From IMG/VR virus record IMGVR_UViG_3300033048_000093, positions 1-40,439 of that record: a DNA stretch of 40,439 nucleotides. The stretch is one strand, 5' to 3'. The stretch is from a virus. The position numbers and the translations under genes were made by a program. The notes under the pieces are model-generated. The model was not told where the DNA came from and ran no database searches. It saw only the letters and a program-made list of their open reading frames with translations. This document shows positions 1-6,878 of the stretch, piece by piece; positions within the stretch are counted from its first letter, which is position 1; the number at the start of each line of letters is the position of its first letter.

Positions 1-23
1 GTTCCACGGTGCCCCCGTCAGGG

Positions 24-75
24 TTTATATTTCACAGGGTCCCCAGTGGTCAGACCAGTCACTGGTCTGACCAGT
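24..75 (-). promoter_or_regulatory. Paired palindromic operator with leftward -10
   Basis: Two 15-bp sites lie side by side: AGTGGTCAGACCAGT (45-59) and ACTGGTCTGACCAGT (61-75, a perfect palindrome around its central base). Their centres are 16 bp apart. Reading leftward, the proximal site is followed after 15 bp by TATAAA (24-29 on the minus strand), so a promoter may fire off the left edge of the window. The same two-site arrangement and 15-bp spacing recur at 10643-10695. Confidence 0.6.
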
Positions 76-270
76 TGATGTTAGTCATAGTTAAGCTGAG
101 CCTACACATTAGATCAATAATTGTTATAAAGCCCACACAATGCAAGACAGGAGCTTAGGATATTATAAAAGTAGTTAGGGCGTTGTCTTAGGTTGAAGGA
201 AGGCGAACGAATAAAAGATAAGCCTTTAGTTTTATTATAGATCATGCTCAATGAGTGCTATATAAGCAAC

Positions 271-299
271 CCCCGATCATGCTATCGCAATAACAAAGA
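271..299. repeat. 29-bp direct repeat, copy 1
   Basis: This 29-bp segment, beginning CCCCGATCATGCTATCGC, is identical to 433-461. Both copies lie in the non-coding left region. Function unknown; two copies are too few for a CRISPR array. Confidence 0.85.
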
Positions 300-432
300 G
301 AAGTGCATCCGGTTAAGTAATGCAGGGTATTAGGCTTTTAAAAGTGAAATATACTTAAATTTATAATCGATTTTTAATGTGAGTACTGCAGACTCTAACA
401 CCTAAACATGAAGAACAATATACATGGTGATA

Positions 433-461
433 CCCCGATCATGCTATCGCAATAACAAAGA
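433..461. repeat. 29-bp direct repeat, copy 2
   Basis: Perfect copy of 271-299, 162 bp away start to start. The flanks differ immediately outside the repeat, so the duplicated unit is sharply bounded. It could be a protein-binding iteron or a duplicated promoter segment. Confidence 0.85.
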
Positions 462-505
462 TTAGGGCTTCTTGTCAGGTGTTAGGGGGGTTAATATTTG
501 GGCAT

Positions 506-529
506 AAAAAAGCCGTGTTAATTCACGGC
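506..529 (-). terminator. Intrinsic terminator of the leftmost operon
   Basis: On the minus strand GCCGTG, loop AATTAA, CACGGC is followed directly by six T residues. This is a classic rho-independent terminator about 20 bp past the stop of the last leftward gene (551-1045). It closes the leftward unit that starts at the 1795-1833 promoter. Confidence 0.85.
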
Positions 530-550
530 ATAAATAATAAAACCTTAGAC

Positions 551-1045
551 TTATAACGAGCTTATCCACTTACTTAATATAATTTCTAGAAGCTCTCGCC
601 ATATTGAAACTTTAGGCATCCGCCCGCCCTGCATTATATCACTATAAAGCATAGTGCCTAAGTTTGTAGCAATAAATTCATTCTTTGCACTGCTTGAATA
701 TATATTAACCGAAGAGCTTTTATTTAATAGGTAGAGTATACCTTCTATAGCTAAACTATAATCAAAGAGATACATATAAAATTCGTTCTCGTTAATGTTT
801 AGTATATTGTCAATAGATACCTTATTGTCACGTATAGCTATATTAAGACCTAGTGCTAGATAGTGCATGACCGTTGCTGTATCAATGGCTTTGGGTTTTT
901 CTAAAAGCTCGGTAAACTCCCATAAATGCGGGCTAACAAATTGCGATTTTAAATCTTTTAAATTTTCCGCATTTTTTATAATTGGCTCGGCTTTAATTAT
1001 AAAGCCGCTTCTGGAAGAAGTTTGCAAGCATCGAAAAGTTAACAT
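551..1045 (-). CDS. Hypothetical protein, last gene of left operon
   Basis: A 164-residue protein that I do not recognise. It starts at ATG with AAAGGG a few bases upstream, lies 14 bp after the stop of the gene before it, and is followed by a strong terminator. The middle is hydrophobic and helical-looking (about residues 60-110, MHYLALGLNIAIRD and YLFDYSLAIEGILYLL), but no clear membrane segment or catalytic motif is visible. It belongs to a three-gene unit with the two upstream overlapping genes. Its place among small early-type phage genes suggests a host-takeover or counter-defence role, which is inference only. Confidence 0.65.
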   Translation of the reverse strand: MLTFRCLQTSSRSGFIIKAEPIIKNAENLKDLKSQFVSPHLWEFTELLEKPKAIDTATVMHYLALGLNIAIRDNKVSIDNILNINENEFYMYLFDYSLAIEGILYLLNKSSSVNIYSSSAKNEFIATNLGTMLYSDIMQGGRMPKVSIWRELLEIILSKWISSL

Positions 1046-1059
1046 AGTTAATACCCTTT

Positions 1060-1449
1060 TTAATTAAATTTTATGTCAAAAGCAGGATCGAAAAACAAAA
1101 CGTTTTGTTTACACTGGGTTTTAAATTCAACAACTTTTCTTTTGTTATCATTAATAGCCAGCGTTACAGCTTCAGAAAACCGCAAGGCTTGATATTCACC
1201 TAAAAATACAGCGTCATTATTAATGGTTAACCCACAATAACCTTCTACCCACACATTAAAAATTTTAGATCCTAGCGGGGCGCGTTTATTTTGCTCTCGC
1301 TTATTATTCATAAGATCTGCAAAATGCATAAATTTTTTGTCGGCAAAATCAACACGATCCGGTTGATTTGTGTCCAGATATAAATCCCGCATACTATCCG
1401 CGTGATCAAACCATTTATTTGCTAAGTATACAATCATTGACGCTTTCAT
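1060..1449 (-). CDS. Hypothetical protein, 129 aa
   Basis: Unrecognised soluble protein of 129 residues. Its ATG overlaps the stop codon of the upstream gene in an ATGA junction (1446-1449), the usual sign of translational coupling. The N-terminal part is helical with a run of charged residues, and the C-terminal half (WVEGYCGLTINNDAVFLG) looks beta-rich. No catalytic motif was seen. It is probably expressed from the promoter at 1795-1833 together with its neighbours. Confidence 0.65.
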   Translation of the reverse strand: MKASMIVYLANKWFDHADSMRDLYLDTNQPDRVDFADKKFMHFADLMNNKREQNKRAPLGSKIFNVWVEGYCGLTINNDAVFLGEYQALRFSEAVTLAINDNKRKVVEFKTQCKQNVLFFDPAFDIKFN

Positions 1450-1745
1450 ATTTTCGCACCATTAACAGCTTCATAATAGTAAGCCTCACACATTTTTTTT
1501 AAGCTTTTCTTACCCGTATGAATATCTTTTAGCTCGTTTTGCTCTAATAACCAAGTATTAGTATCAATACTAATCCTAAGTTGCCTTTGCAATTCTTGCT
1601 TAAAGCTTTTCATAATTAATTTTTTATTTATGAAAAGGCTTAAATCTTTATTTTTGCGCGTTCCTGCTTGTACATATTCTCTTGCAAAAGCATAAATTGT
1701 GCAAAAGGCATTAATTTTTTTACTACTTGCTGTTTTTTGTTTCAT
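1446..1745 (-). CDS. Hypothetical basic protein, first gene of left operon
   Basis: A 99-residue lysine-rich protein that I do not recognise. It starts at ATG with GGAT five bases upstream. It is the first gene after the promoter carrying a consensus TATAAT and a palindromic site (1795-1833), and it is coupled to the next gene by a 4-bp ATGA overlap. A C-terminal stretch with KKSLKKMCEAYYYEAVNG is helical. It could be a small nucleic-acid-binding protein, but no helix-turn-helix is evident. Confidence 0.6.
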   Translation of the reverse strand: MKQKTASSKKINAFCTIYAFAREYVQAGTRKNKDLSLFINKKLIMKSFKQELQRQLRISIDTNTWLLEQNELKDIHTGKKSLKKMCEAYYYEAVNGAKI

Positions 1746-1794
1746 AATTATCCATATCCATGTACTTTATAAATTCCACAATTTATTTAGACTT

Positions 1795-1833
1795 ATTATA
1801 TCAGTAAGTTAAGGATTTACTGCTCCGACCAGT
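1795..1833 (-). promoter_or_regulatory. Leftward promoter with palindromic box in place of -35
   Basis: On the minus strand the 15-bp box ACTGGTCGGAGCAGT (1819-1833) is followed by exactly 18 bp and then a perfect TATAAT (1795-1800). No independent -35 consensus is present; the right half of the box sits where -35 should be. The same box-to-hexamer distance is seen at 6014-6052 and 6163-6201. It should drive the 1745-551 operon. Confidence 0.7.
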
Positions 1834-1841
1834 TGCATGCG

Positions 1842-2135
1842 CTAATAGTATTCTTTAGCTGTTAAAAAAAGAATAGAAGTGTTAGAAAAACAAAGATTTC
1901 TCGTTCTATCTTTTCTAACCTGTTTTAATATCTCAAAATGTAAACGCTCTTGGTTTCTTAAAGTTAAGAGACTTACATTAAAAAATGCATTTTCTTCATA
2001 TTTTTTTATAATTAATTCTCGTAAATTATCCCAAGTCTTTATTTGAGCACTTAAAGGTATAACAGCATAGCAAACAGGATCTAGCATATCCGTTTGAAAG
2101 CTAGTATTAAGATCTATATCTAATTTTTTAATCAC
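1842..2135 (-). CDS. Hypothetical protein, 97 aa
   Basis: Unrecognised 97-residue protein. The open frame begins with GTG (2133-2135); the upstream bases give only a weak ribosome site. It lies 22 bp downstream of the preceding gene and is the last gene of the operon starting near 5983. It ends just before the palindromic promoter of the next operon. Composition is ordinary, with a charged middle (EILKQVRKDRTRN). No domain, signal or membrane segment was seen. Confidence 0.5.
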   Translation of the reverse strand: MIKKLDIDLNTSFQTDMLDPVCYAVIPLSAQIKTWDNLRELIIKKYEENAFFNVSLLTLRNQERLHFEILKQVRKDRTRNLCFSNTSILFLTAKEYY

Positions 2136-2157
2136 TTACATTTACCAGGTGTTGGGG

Positions 2158-2805
2158 TTAAGATAATTCTAGAATTTTAAAGGATTCAATTACTTTTAAA
2201 ATGTTTTCACCTTTATTTGATAAACCTCTTTCTACAAGATCGGACAAATAACCATTAGAATTATAGTCATCCATAGAATAACTTTCCCAATCATCATTTA
2301 ACTCTGAATTACAAAAGCTACTCATAAGCGCGCCTAGTTGATTGTGATCCCAAGTAGATAGATTGCCCCAGTCTTTAACATTAGATGAATAAGCCGAGAT
2401 AAATCCGTCACGGCTTGTAAATCTAGCGAGTACTAGTGAAAAAAAATCTTTTTCATCGACAAGGGAGCGCAATAATTTGACTTTATCTAGGCCAATTAGA
2501 CAAAATAATCGATCTGATTCAAAGTTATATTCTTTGGGCTGGTCTAAATCGTTAAAGATTAGGCCTAATTTGTTTTCTAGCTCTTTGTTTAATTGTGAAA
2601 CGTATTCTATACAATAAGTGTCTTTAATAGCCTTGGTATAGCTAAACTCGGAGCAATATCTTTGCGAAAGATCAAAATAGGTATCATCATTTATATTTTC
2701 AAGCTCGTCAATTTCTGGAAGATCTTGTTCTAAGCACTTCTGAAAATTGTAATCATGTACACTTTCATAAAAGCCCATAAAAGGTATCTCAATTAATTTT
2801 TTCAC
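2158..2805 (-). CDS. Uncharacterised phage protein (FYESVHDY family)
   Basis: A 215-residue acidic protein. The chosen start is GTG at 2803-2805, because GGAGGG stands seven bases before it and it forms a GTGA overlap with the upstream stop; the longer frame beginning at a TTG (2820) lacks such a site. The N-terminus (IPFMGFYESVHDY) and the internal YCIEYVSQLN, YNFESDRLF and FTSRDGFISAYSS blocks resemble an uncharacterised family I recall from phages of enteric bacteria; no function is known to me. Neighbours are likewise accessory genes next to a methyltransferase. Confidence 0.7.
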   Translation of the reverse strand: MKKLIEIPFMGFYESVHDYNFQKCLEQDLPEIDELENINDDTYFDLSQRYCSEFSYTKAIKDTYCIEYVSQLNKELENKLGLIFNDLDQPKEYNFESDRLFCLIGLDKVKLLRSLVDEKDFFSLVLARFTSRDGFISAYSSNVKDWGNLSTWDHNQLGALMSSFCNSELNDDWESYSMDDYNSNGYLSDLVERGLSNKGENILKVIESFKILELS

Positions 2806-3392
2806 AGTTGTGCCCTCCAAAGTATTTTTTCTACATGATTATTATTATCATCTAATAGTATTAAGTCTTCACCATTCCAAAAAACTTTGGACAGTATGCC
2901 TTCGTATATATCGTCATTTTCACGATCACCCGCTTTAATTTGCGCGATATACTCCGTGCAACAATCATCTATTTCCTTTTGTGCTTCTTCTTTTGTGTCA
3001 TATAGCGCAGGTTTTAAATTCTCTTTGCTATCGCCTTCAATGCCTACCGAATAACCGCCACTTAATAAAGGGATAAGGTCAGTATATTTTATTATGTCTG
3101 TTATGCTATCGGCTTCTATAAATGACATAAAGCGTTTTAATGTTTTTGCGTCTTTTTCGCTAACTTCTTCGCACCCTGTAACCCAATATATCATTTCACC
3201 ATTCATATCTGCTATAGTGGAAAAATCATCACTTAGCCAAGATGCGGTATCATCTTCTAGGGAGCCATGACATTCACTAAGCATAGCCTCTCTAAAAGCG
3301 CTATTTTCACAATCGGCTAGTATCAATACTTTATTAGACTTTTCATATGAGCATATAAGTAAAGTCCTATATATAATAAAATAAGCTTTCAT
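2802..3392 (-). CDS. Hypothetical acidic protein next to methyltransferase
   Basis: A 196-residue acidic protein of unknown function. The ATG at 3390-3392 is chosen because it forms an ATGA overlap with the stop of the methyltransferase gene upstream; an in-frame start five codons earlier is less likely. The protein opens MKAYFIIYRTLLICSYE, has a WVTGCEEVSEKDAKTL segment and a C-terminal helical region (DTKEEAQKEIDDCCTEYIAQIKAG as two parts of one helix). Translational coupling on both sides suggests it is made in step with the methyltransferase. Confidence 0.65.
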   Translation of the reverse strand: MKAYFIIYRTLLICSYEKSNKVLILADCENSAFREAMLSECHGSLEDDTASWLSDDFSTIADMNGEMIYWVTGCEEVSEKDAKTLKRFMSFIEADSITDIIKYTDLIPLLSGGYSVGIEGDSKENLKPALYDTKEEAQKEIDDCCTEYIAQIKAGDRENDDIYEGILSKVFWNGEDLILLDDNNNHVEKILWRAQL

Positions 3393-5362
3393 AATGTAGC
3401 CCCCCAAAAATCCACTTTTAAAATTTGCGTACTAATGCTAGTTCCAACTTTTTTAAAAGAATTTTCCGGCAATTCTATAATCTCAGCTATTCCGCAATCT
3501 AGCCATTTTTTAACCAGATTAGAAAACCTTTTATTTTTTAGACTATGCTTTTTAAGATGTGCGCCCTTTGGCATTATGCAACAAACAAGACCAGTATTAG
3601 GCTTTAGCATTTTGATAGAATGCATTAAATGGTTAATATGCTGATCTTTTTCAAAAGGTGGGTTTAAGGCAATACGATCATAAATAGGCTTTGCTTTCAT
3701 AGCTAAAAAATCGCCTTGATTCGGACTAAACCCGCGTTTTTCTAATATCTCGCAAAGAGAATAATTAATTTCAACGCAATCAATTTTTTTAACTAAAGGC
3801 TTAATTTTATCAACGATAGAACCCGATCCCGCTTCTGGCTCTAATACATAATGATGCGGTTTTAGTTCTAGCGAATCTATTAGTATATCCAGAGCTTTCC
3901 CTTCAGTCGAAAAGTAACCCGCTATTTTATTGAATTTAACAGCACTTAGCAGAATATCAACTTCCCTAGATTTATTGTCAAAAGTGTTTTCAGGTGTTTT
4001 AGCCGATATTAGTAGCATTAAAAATGCACCAATATCGGAGGGGTTTTTTAATTTTCCCGTACTATAATAACATTCATAATACCCTTGATTATCGGACAGG
4101 CTTTCTAACTTTAGAATTTCAAAAAGTTGTTTTTTATTAGTGATTGTTTTTAGCTCATCCGGCATATTTTTATTTTTTATGCCTTCTGCAAGAATAAATA
4201 AAGCTTTTTGTACTAAGATATGCTGCTCAGCATCTAGCAAAGCCGACTTTGCAAATTGCATTTTACGAGGCGTGTTAGATTCTCTTGGTGCTAAAAGTGC
4301 ATCTATTTTTGTTTGCATTCCTTCAGCTAATTTAAAAAATTTAGTGCAAAGGCTAGCTTTTTCTTTTATAGAAAAACTCTCGGCTTTAAGTGTTACGTTT
4401 TCTTTATTGTCACAATAAATTTTTGCAGCTAATAAAGTGAAAAAAGCGAACCCCGCAGGGCTTTTGCCAAATCGCCTAGAATAATAGCCCCCCGCTTTAA
4501 TTGCTCTATGTTTTTCTGTCAAAAATTTAGCTCTTTCTAAACGTGATACGGGCGAGCATATAAACATGTTACACTCTTTTTTTGTGTGATAGATAGAATT
4601 TATAGAGTAGTCAAGGGTTGAAAAGCTAGTCAGCTTTTTAACGTTTTTAATAGTACTAACTGTTTCGTCTTCTGTCTTTAATCTATTACTTGATCCATAT
4701 TTTAGATCTAATTTTTTAACTCCCCAACCTGTCGAATATCTAGAACCCGTTTTTAAGTAAAAACCACCACCCATTGAATATTTTTCTCTATGTTCTGATT
4801 TGTCGTCAGCATCAAAAAGATGCAAGGTATGCTTAAAAGTTGCGGCTGCTTTTCGCATTTCGGGAAATAAATCACGGGTATGTTTAGAGAACCCGATAAT
4901 AACAGATTTTATATTTTTAGCTCCGTAATAGTCCGTTTGAGAATCGCTATCATTTTCGCTATATGTAGCGACTAATAATGATTTAGTCCCCTTTGGCATA
5001 CTATTAAGGCAAAGTAATTGATTTAGACTTTCTTGATCTCTCTGTTTTTTTGCATCTTCCTTATAATTCGCAAGGATTAGATTTTGTTTTAAATTAAATT
5101 TTTTCTCAGTTTCTAACAATTTTAGCTTTTTTTCTTCAGTTAAAGCGGGGTATATAGATTCCGTTTGTGCTTGCCCTAAAGCGGTATGCTCGTCTATAAC
5201 CGTAGAATAGCCATCTACTCTAAGTAAGGTTATATCAAACAAAATAGATACCATACCCGCGCCCGTGATTAAGCTAGTAATAGATTTAGCTTTTTGTATG
5301 TCCATGATGTAAGCCAGACCAGTATTTGTTTGTAAAGCCTGCCCGATTTTAAGATTTAACAT
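3389..5362 (-). CDS. DUF4942-type N6-adenine DNA methyltransferase
   Basis: A 657-residue protein whose C-terminal third is a class I SAM-dependent DNA methyltransferase. The SAM-binding motif is VLEPEAGSGSIVDKI (about residue 500-515), followed by an acidic residue in CVEINYSL, and the catalytic motif IV is NPPF (about 568), typical of adenine-N6 enzymes. The middle carries a GGYYSRRFGKSPAGFAFF segment like DUF4942 proteins of plasmids and phages. The N-terminal 250 residues are not recognised. A good GGGG ribosome site precedes the ATG. Likely role: modifying phage DNA to resist restriction; target sequence unknown. Confidence 0.8.
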   Translation of the reverse strand: MLNLKIGQALQTNTGLAYIMDIQKAKSITSLITGAGMVSILFDITLLRVDGYSTVIDEHTALGQAQTESIYPALTEEKKLKLLETEKKFNLKQNLILANYKEDAKKQRDQESLNQLLCLNSMPKGTKSLLVATYSENDSDSQTDYYGAKNIKSVIIGFSKHTRDLFPEMRKAAATFKHTLHLFDADDKSEHREKYSMGGGFYLKTGSRYSTGWGVKKLDLKYGSSNRLKTEDETVSTIKNVKKLTSFSTLDYSINSIYHTKKECNMFICSPVSRLERAKFLTEKHRAIKAGGYYSRRFGKSPAGFAFFTLLAAKIYCDNKENVTLKAESFSIKEKASLCTKFFKLAEGMQTKIDALLAPRESNTPRKMQFAKSALLDAEQHILVQKALFILAEGIKNKNMPDELKTITNKKQLFEILKLESLSDNQGYYECYYSTGKLKNPSDIGAFLMLLISAKTPENTFDNKSREVDILLSAVKFNKIAGYFSTEGKALDILIDSLELKPHHYVLEPEAGSGSIVDKIKPLVKKIDCVEINYSLCEILEKRGFSPNQGDFLAMKAKPIYDRIALNPPFEKDQHINHLMHSIKMLKPNTGLVCCIMPKGAHLKKHSLKNKRFSNLVKKWLDCGIAEIIELPENSFKKVGTSISTQILKVDFWGATL

Positions 5363-5372
5363 AAGAAACCCC

Positions 5373-5828
5373 TTATAAACTTATTTTTGTTTGTAAATGT
5401 TTGAAAAAATAACGGGATAAAGATCCGTTAGCATGTGCTTGCTGTCTATAATTAGATAGCTTTGCAAAATTATATAAAAGTAATTGCTCCGAAAATCTCA
5501 ATTGAAAAAAATCCTTTTTAAAACGTATTCCCGCAATCATTAACATTTTTTTAGCCTGCTTTCTAGTTGCCTTTTTTAAGCGTGGTCTACCATCATGATC
5601 AAGTAAAAATTGATCAACTTTTAAGCTACATTCTTTTGCTGATCCACATTCCAACATTGACTTACAGATAATTGAGCCGTCAATATCAACTTTGTATAAA
5701 TCAACCGCTTGATAACCATTTCTAGGTTCGAATTTTAAAAAATACGGTATGCATTGCTCAATAATCGCGGAATTAACAAAATTAATTCTTTCTTTTAGAT
5801 TAACTTTAGTATAATTTTTGTTTCCCAT
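5373..5828 (-). CDS. Hypothetical protein, 151 aa
   Basis: Unrecognised 151-residue basic protein. AGAGG stands six bases before its ATG and overlaps the stop of the small gene upstream, indicating an operon. The C-terminal half is rich in Lys and Arg (ATRKQAKKMLMIAGIRFKKD), which could suit nucleic-acid binding, but no known fold is evident. It lies directly upstream of the DUF4942 methyltransferase with a 10-bp gap, so it may be a partner of that enzyme (inference). Confidence 0.65.
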   Translation of the reverse strand: MGNKNYTKVNLKERINFVNSAIIEQCIPYFLKFEPRNGYQAVDLYKVDIDGSIICKSMLECGSAKECSLKVDQFLLDHDGRPRLKKATRKQAKKMLMIAGIRFKKDFFQLRFSEQLLLYNFAKLSNYRQQAHANGSLSRYFFKHLQTKISL

Positions 5829-5836
5829 TTTAACCT

Positions 5837-5983
5837 CTATCTTTCGTAAGTTGGTAAAGCGTTATAGGCTTTAGTTAGTGAAACGATAGCATCATTTTTT
5901 GTAGGTTCTATCATAGATAAGCCATTAAACTCAGCCTTAAACATTCTTAAGCCTTTTGAATATTTGATAGTTAATTTTTTCAT
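5837..5983 (-). CDS. Small hypothetical protein, 48 aa
   Basis: A short frame of 48 codons beginning MKKLTIKYSKGLRMFKAEFN. It has an AGAG ribosome site seven bases before the ATG, lies 31 bp downstream of a -10 hexamer, and its stop overlaps the ribosome site of the next gene. These features make it a credible first gene of the 5983-1842 operon. The pattern (short beta strand, then a helical tail with SLTKAYNALPTYER) loosely recalls small HicB-like or antitoxin-like proteins, but there is no real evidence for that function. Confidence 0.6.
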   Translation of the reverse strand: MKKLTIKYSKGLRMFKAEFNGLSMIEPTKNDAIVSLTKAYNALPTYER

Positions 5984-6013
5984 TTTTTGCGCTCTGTTAT
6001 TTTCGATGTAAGG

Positions 6014-6052
6014 ACTATAGCAAGAAAAACCTTATATACTGCTCTGACCAGT
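6014..6052 (-). promoter_or_regulatory. Leftward promoter with palindromic box in place of -35
   Basis: On the minus strand ACTGGTCAGAGCAGT (6038-6052) is followed by exactly 18 bp and TATAGT (6014-6019). The box, its GAGCAGT right half and the spacing match the promoter at 1795-1833 closely. It should transcribe 5983 to 1842. Confidence 0.7.
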
Positions 6053-6087
6053 TGATGTGAAAAATGTAAAAAGTATTTTTAATATGG

Positions 6088-6201
6088 CTTATAAAGGATA
6101 GGACATTAAAGAAGTGGTCTGACCAGTTTGAAATTTCACTGGTCAGACCTGTGAAAAAATGTACTGGTCGGTCCAGTTTGAATTTTTACTTGGAGTATAG
6201 T
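6088..6201. promoter_or_regulatory. Array of three palindromic sites with rightward promoter
   Basis: Three 15-bp sites lie at 6113-6127 (AGTGGTCTGACCAGT), 6138-6152 (ACTGGTCAGACCTGT) and 6163-6177 (ACTGGTCGGTCCAGT), with centres exactly 25 bp apart. The last is followed rightward by 18 bp and TATAGT (6196-6201), the same geometry as the leftward promoters, so it predicts a plus-strand transcript. Leftward from the first site, TATAAG (6088-6093) follows after 19 bp, so a divergent promoter is possible. No plus-strand gene is evident downstream; the transcript would run antisense to 6285-6539. Confidence 0.6.
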
Positions 6202-6284
6202 AATACTAAAACTCACACCCCGCACAGGTGTAATACCGAGCTAAGCCCGTCCACGAAAATTCTAAATAAATTTGGAATGTATTT

Positions 6285-6539
6285 TCATTTTCTGGAATTT
6301 ACGAACGCTCGCCGGGCGCGGATATATGCTTTCGGATTAAGTGTGCCCTTACCGCCGCAATCAGGGCACAATGGATAAGCCGTGTTATCCATACATAAGC
6401 AATGACATTGATTATCACCAAGCATAGTGCTTATCTTATCATTCCGACGTAAGCCGAATTGACCCGATCTAGTTTTTTCAGTATATAACTTTTCATTTCT
6501 ACCTATCACGATGCGGCGGGTAAATCTTTTACTTAACAT
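6285..6539 (-). CDS. Small zinc-finger-like protein, 84 aa
   Basis: An 84-residue basic protein with a compact cysteine cluster in its C-terminal half: CHCLC followed after about a dozen residues by CPDCGGKGT. The second half resembles one repeat of a DnaJ-type or other zinc ribbon, so metal binding is likely. The N-terminus is Arg/Lys-rich (KRFTRRIVIGRNEK), which would suit nucleic-acid binding. Its ATG lies next to the AT-rich inverted-repeat block, and a plus-strand promoter at 6196-6201 points into it. Function unknown; the frame could in principle be chance, but the Cys pattern argues it is real. Confidence 0.55.
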   Translation of the reverse strand: MLSKRFTRRIVIGRNEKLYTEKTRSGQFGLRRNDKISTMLGDNQCHCLCMDNTAYPLCPDCGGKGTLNPKAYIRARRAFVNSRK

Positions 6540-6570
6540 TTATGTTTACCCTATCTTTGAGGCATAGGCC

Positions 6571-6625
6571 TAACACTAAATATTAGGTAAATACGAGGTT
6601 TTGTATTACCTAATATTTAGTGTTA
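6571..6625. repeat. 20-bp perfect inverted repeat
   Basis: Arms TAACACTAAATATTAGGTAA (6571-6590) and its exact complement (6606-6625), around a 15-base centre whose ends (TAC and GTA) extend the stem by three pairs after a one-base bulge. No U tract follows on either side, so it is a poor intrinsic terminator. Confidence 0.9.
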
Positions 6626-6726
6626 TTATGTTTACTTTTTACTTGGTATAGTCTAAGTAAAAATAGGTGCATCTAAATATAGGCTAAATTTACATTAAAT
6701 GCAAATAAAGATAAAACATTTAAAAG

Positions 6727-6764
6727 TTAATAAAACTATGTTGTTATTAAAATAGTTTTATTAA
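6727..6764. repeat. 13-bp perfect inverted repeat
   Basis: Arms TTAATAAAACTAT (6727-6739) and ATAGTTTTATTAA (6752-6764) with a 12-base centre. It is the second of three inverted repeats in the AT-rich block. Confidence 0.9.
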
Positions 6765-6793
6765 TAATGTTTGGTAGGAGTAAGATATGTTGT

Positions 6794-6832
6794 ATTAATA
6801 TATAAAATATTTTACCTGTTTTATATATTAAT
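6794..6832. repeat. 14-bp perfect inverted repeat
   Basis: Arms ATTAATATATAAAA (6794-6807) and TTTTATATATTAAT (6819-6832) with an 11-base centre. All pairs are A-T, so the hairpin would be weak as a terminator; a protein-binding or unwinding role fits better. Confidence 0.9.
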
Positions 6833-6878
6833 AATTAGTGTTAGCAGAATATTAATTGACTAAAAAGTTTGGCTTACT

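Larger units (their letters stand above)
1..550. other. Non-coding left-end region
   Basis: No convincing gene lies here. The stretch holds two adjacent palindromic regulator-type sites (45-75), a 29-bp perfect direct repeat (271-299 and 433-461), a consensus leftward -10 hexamer (TATAAT on the minus strand at 234-239, without a clear -35), and a leftward intrinsic terminator at 506-529. GATCATG occurs three times between 240 and 445. It may be an inter-operon control region, a small-RNA locus or part of an origin; nothing visible decides between these. Confidence 0.6.

Noticed and set aside
271-461. Possible CRISPR array from the 29-bp repeat
   Set aside because: Only two copies, separated by 133 bp, with no regular spacers and no cas genes nearby.
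3584-5325. GACCAG sequences inside the DUF4942 methyltransferase gene as further regulator sites
   Set aside because: Only one half-site each, without the matching GGTC half, and within coding sequence.
6213-6231. ACACC...GGTGT hairpin as terminator of the 6285-6539 gene
   Set aside because: Only five pairs and a short, interrupted T stretch on the minus strand.
6151-6378. Plus-strand frame of 75 codons downstream of the rightward promoter
   Set aside because: It begins upstream of the predicted transcript start, lacks a ribosome site and is the shadow of the Cys-rich gene on the other strand; no protein pattern is visible.
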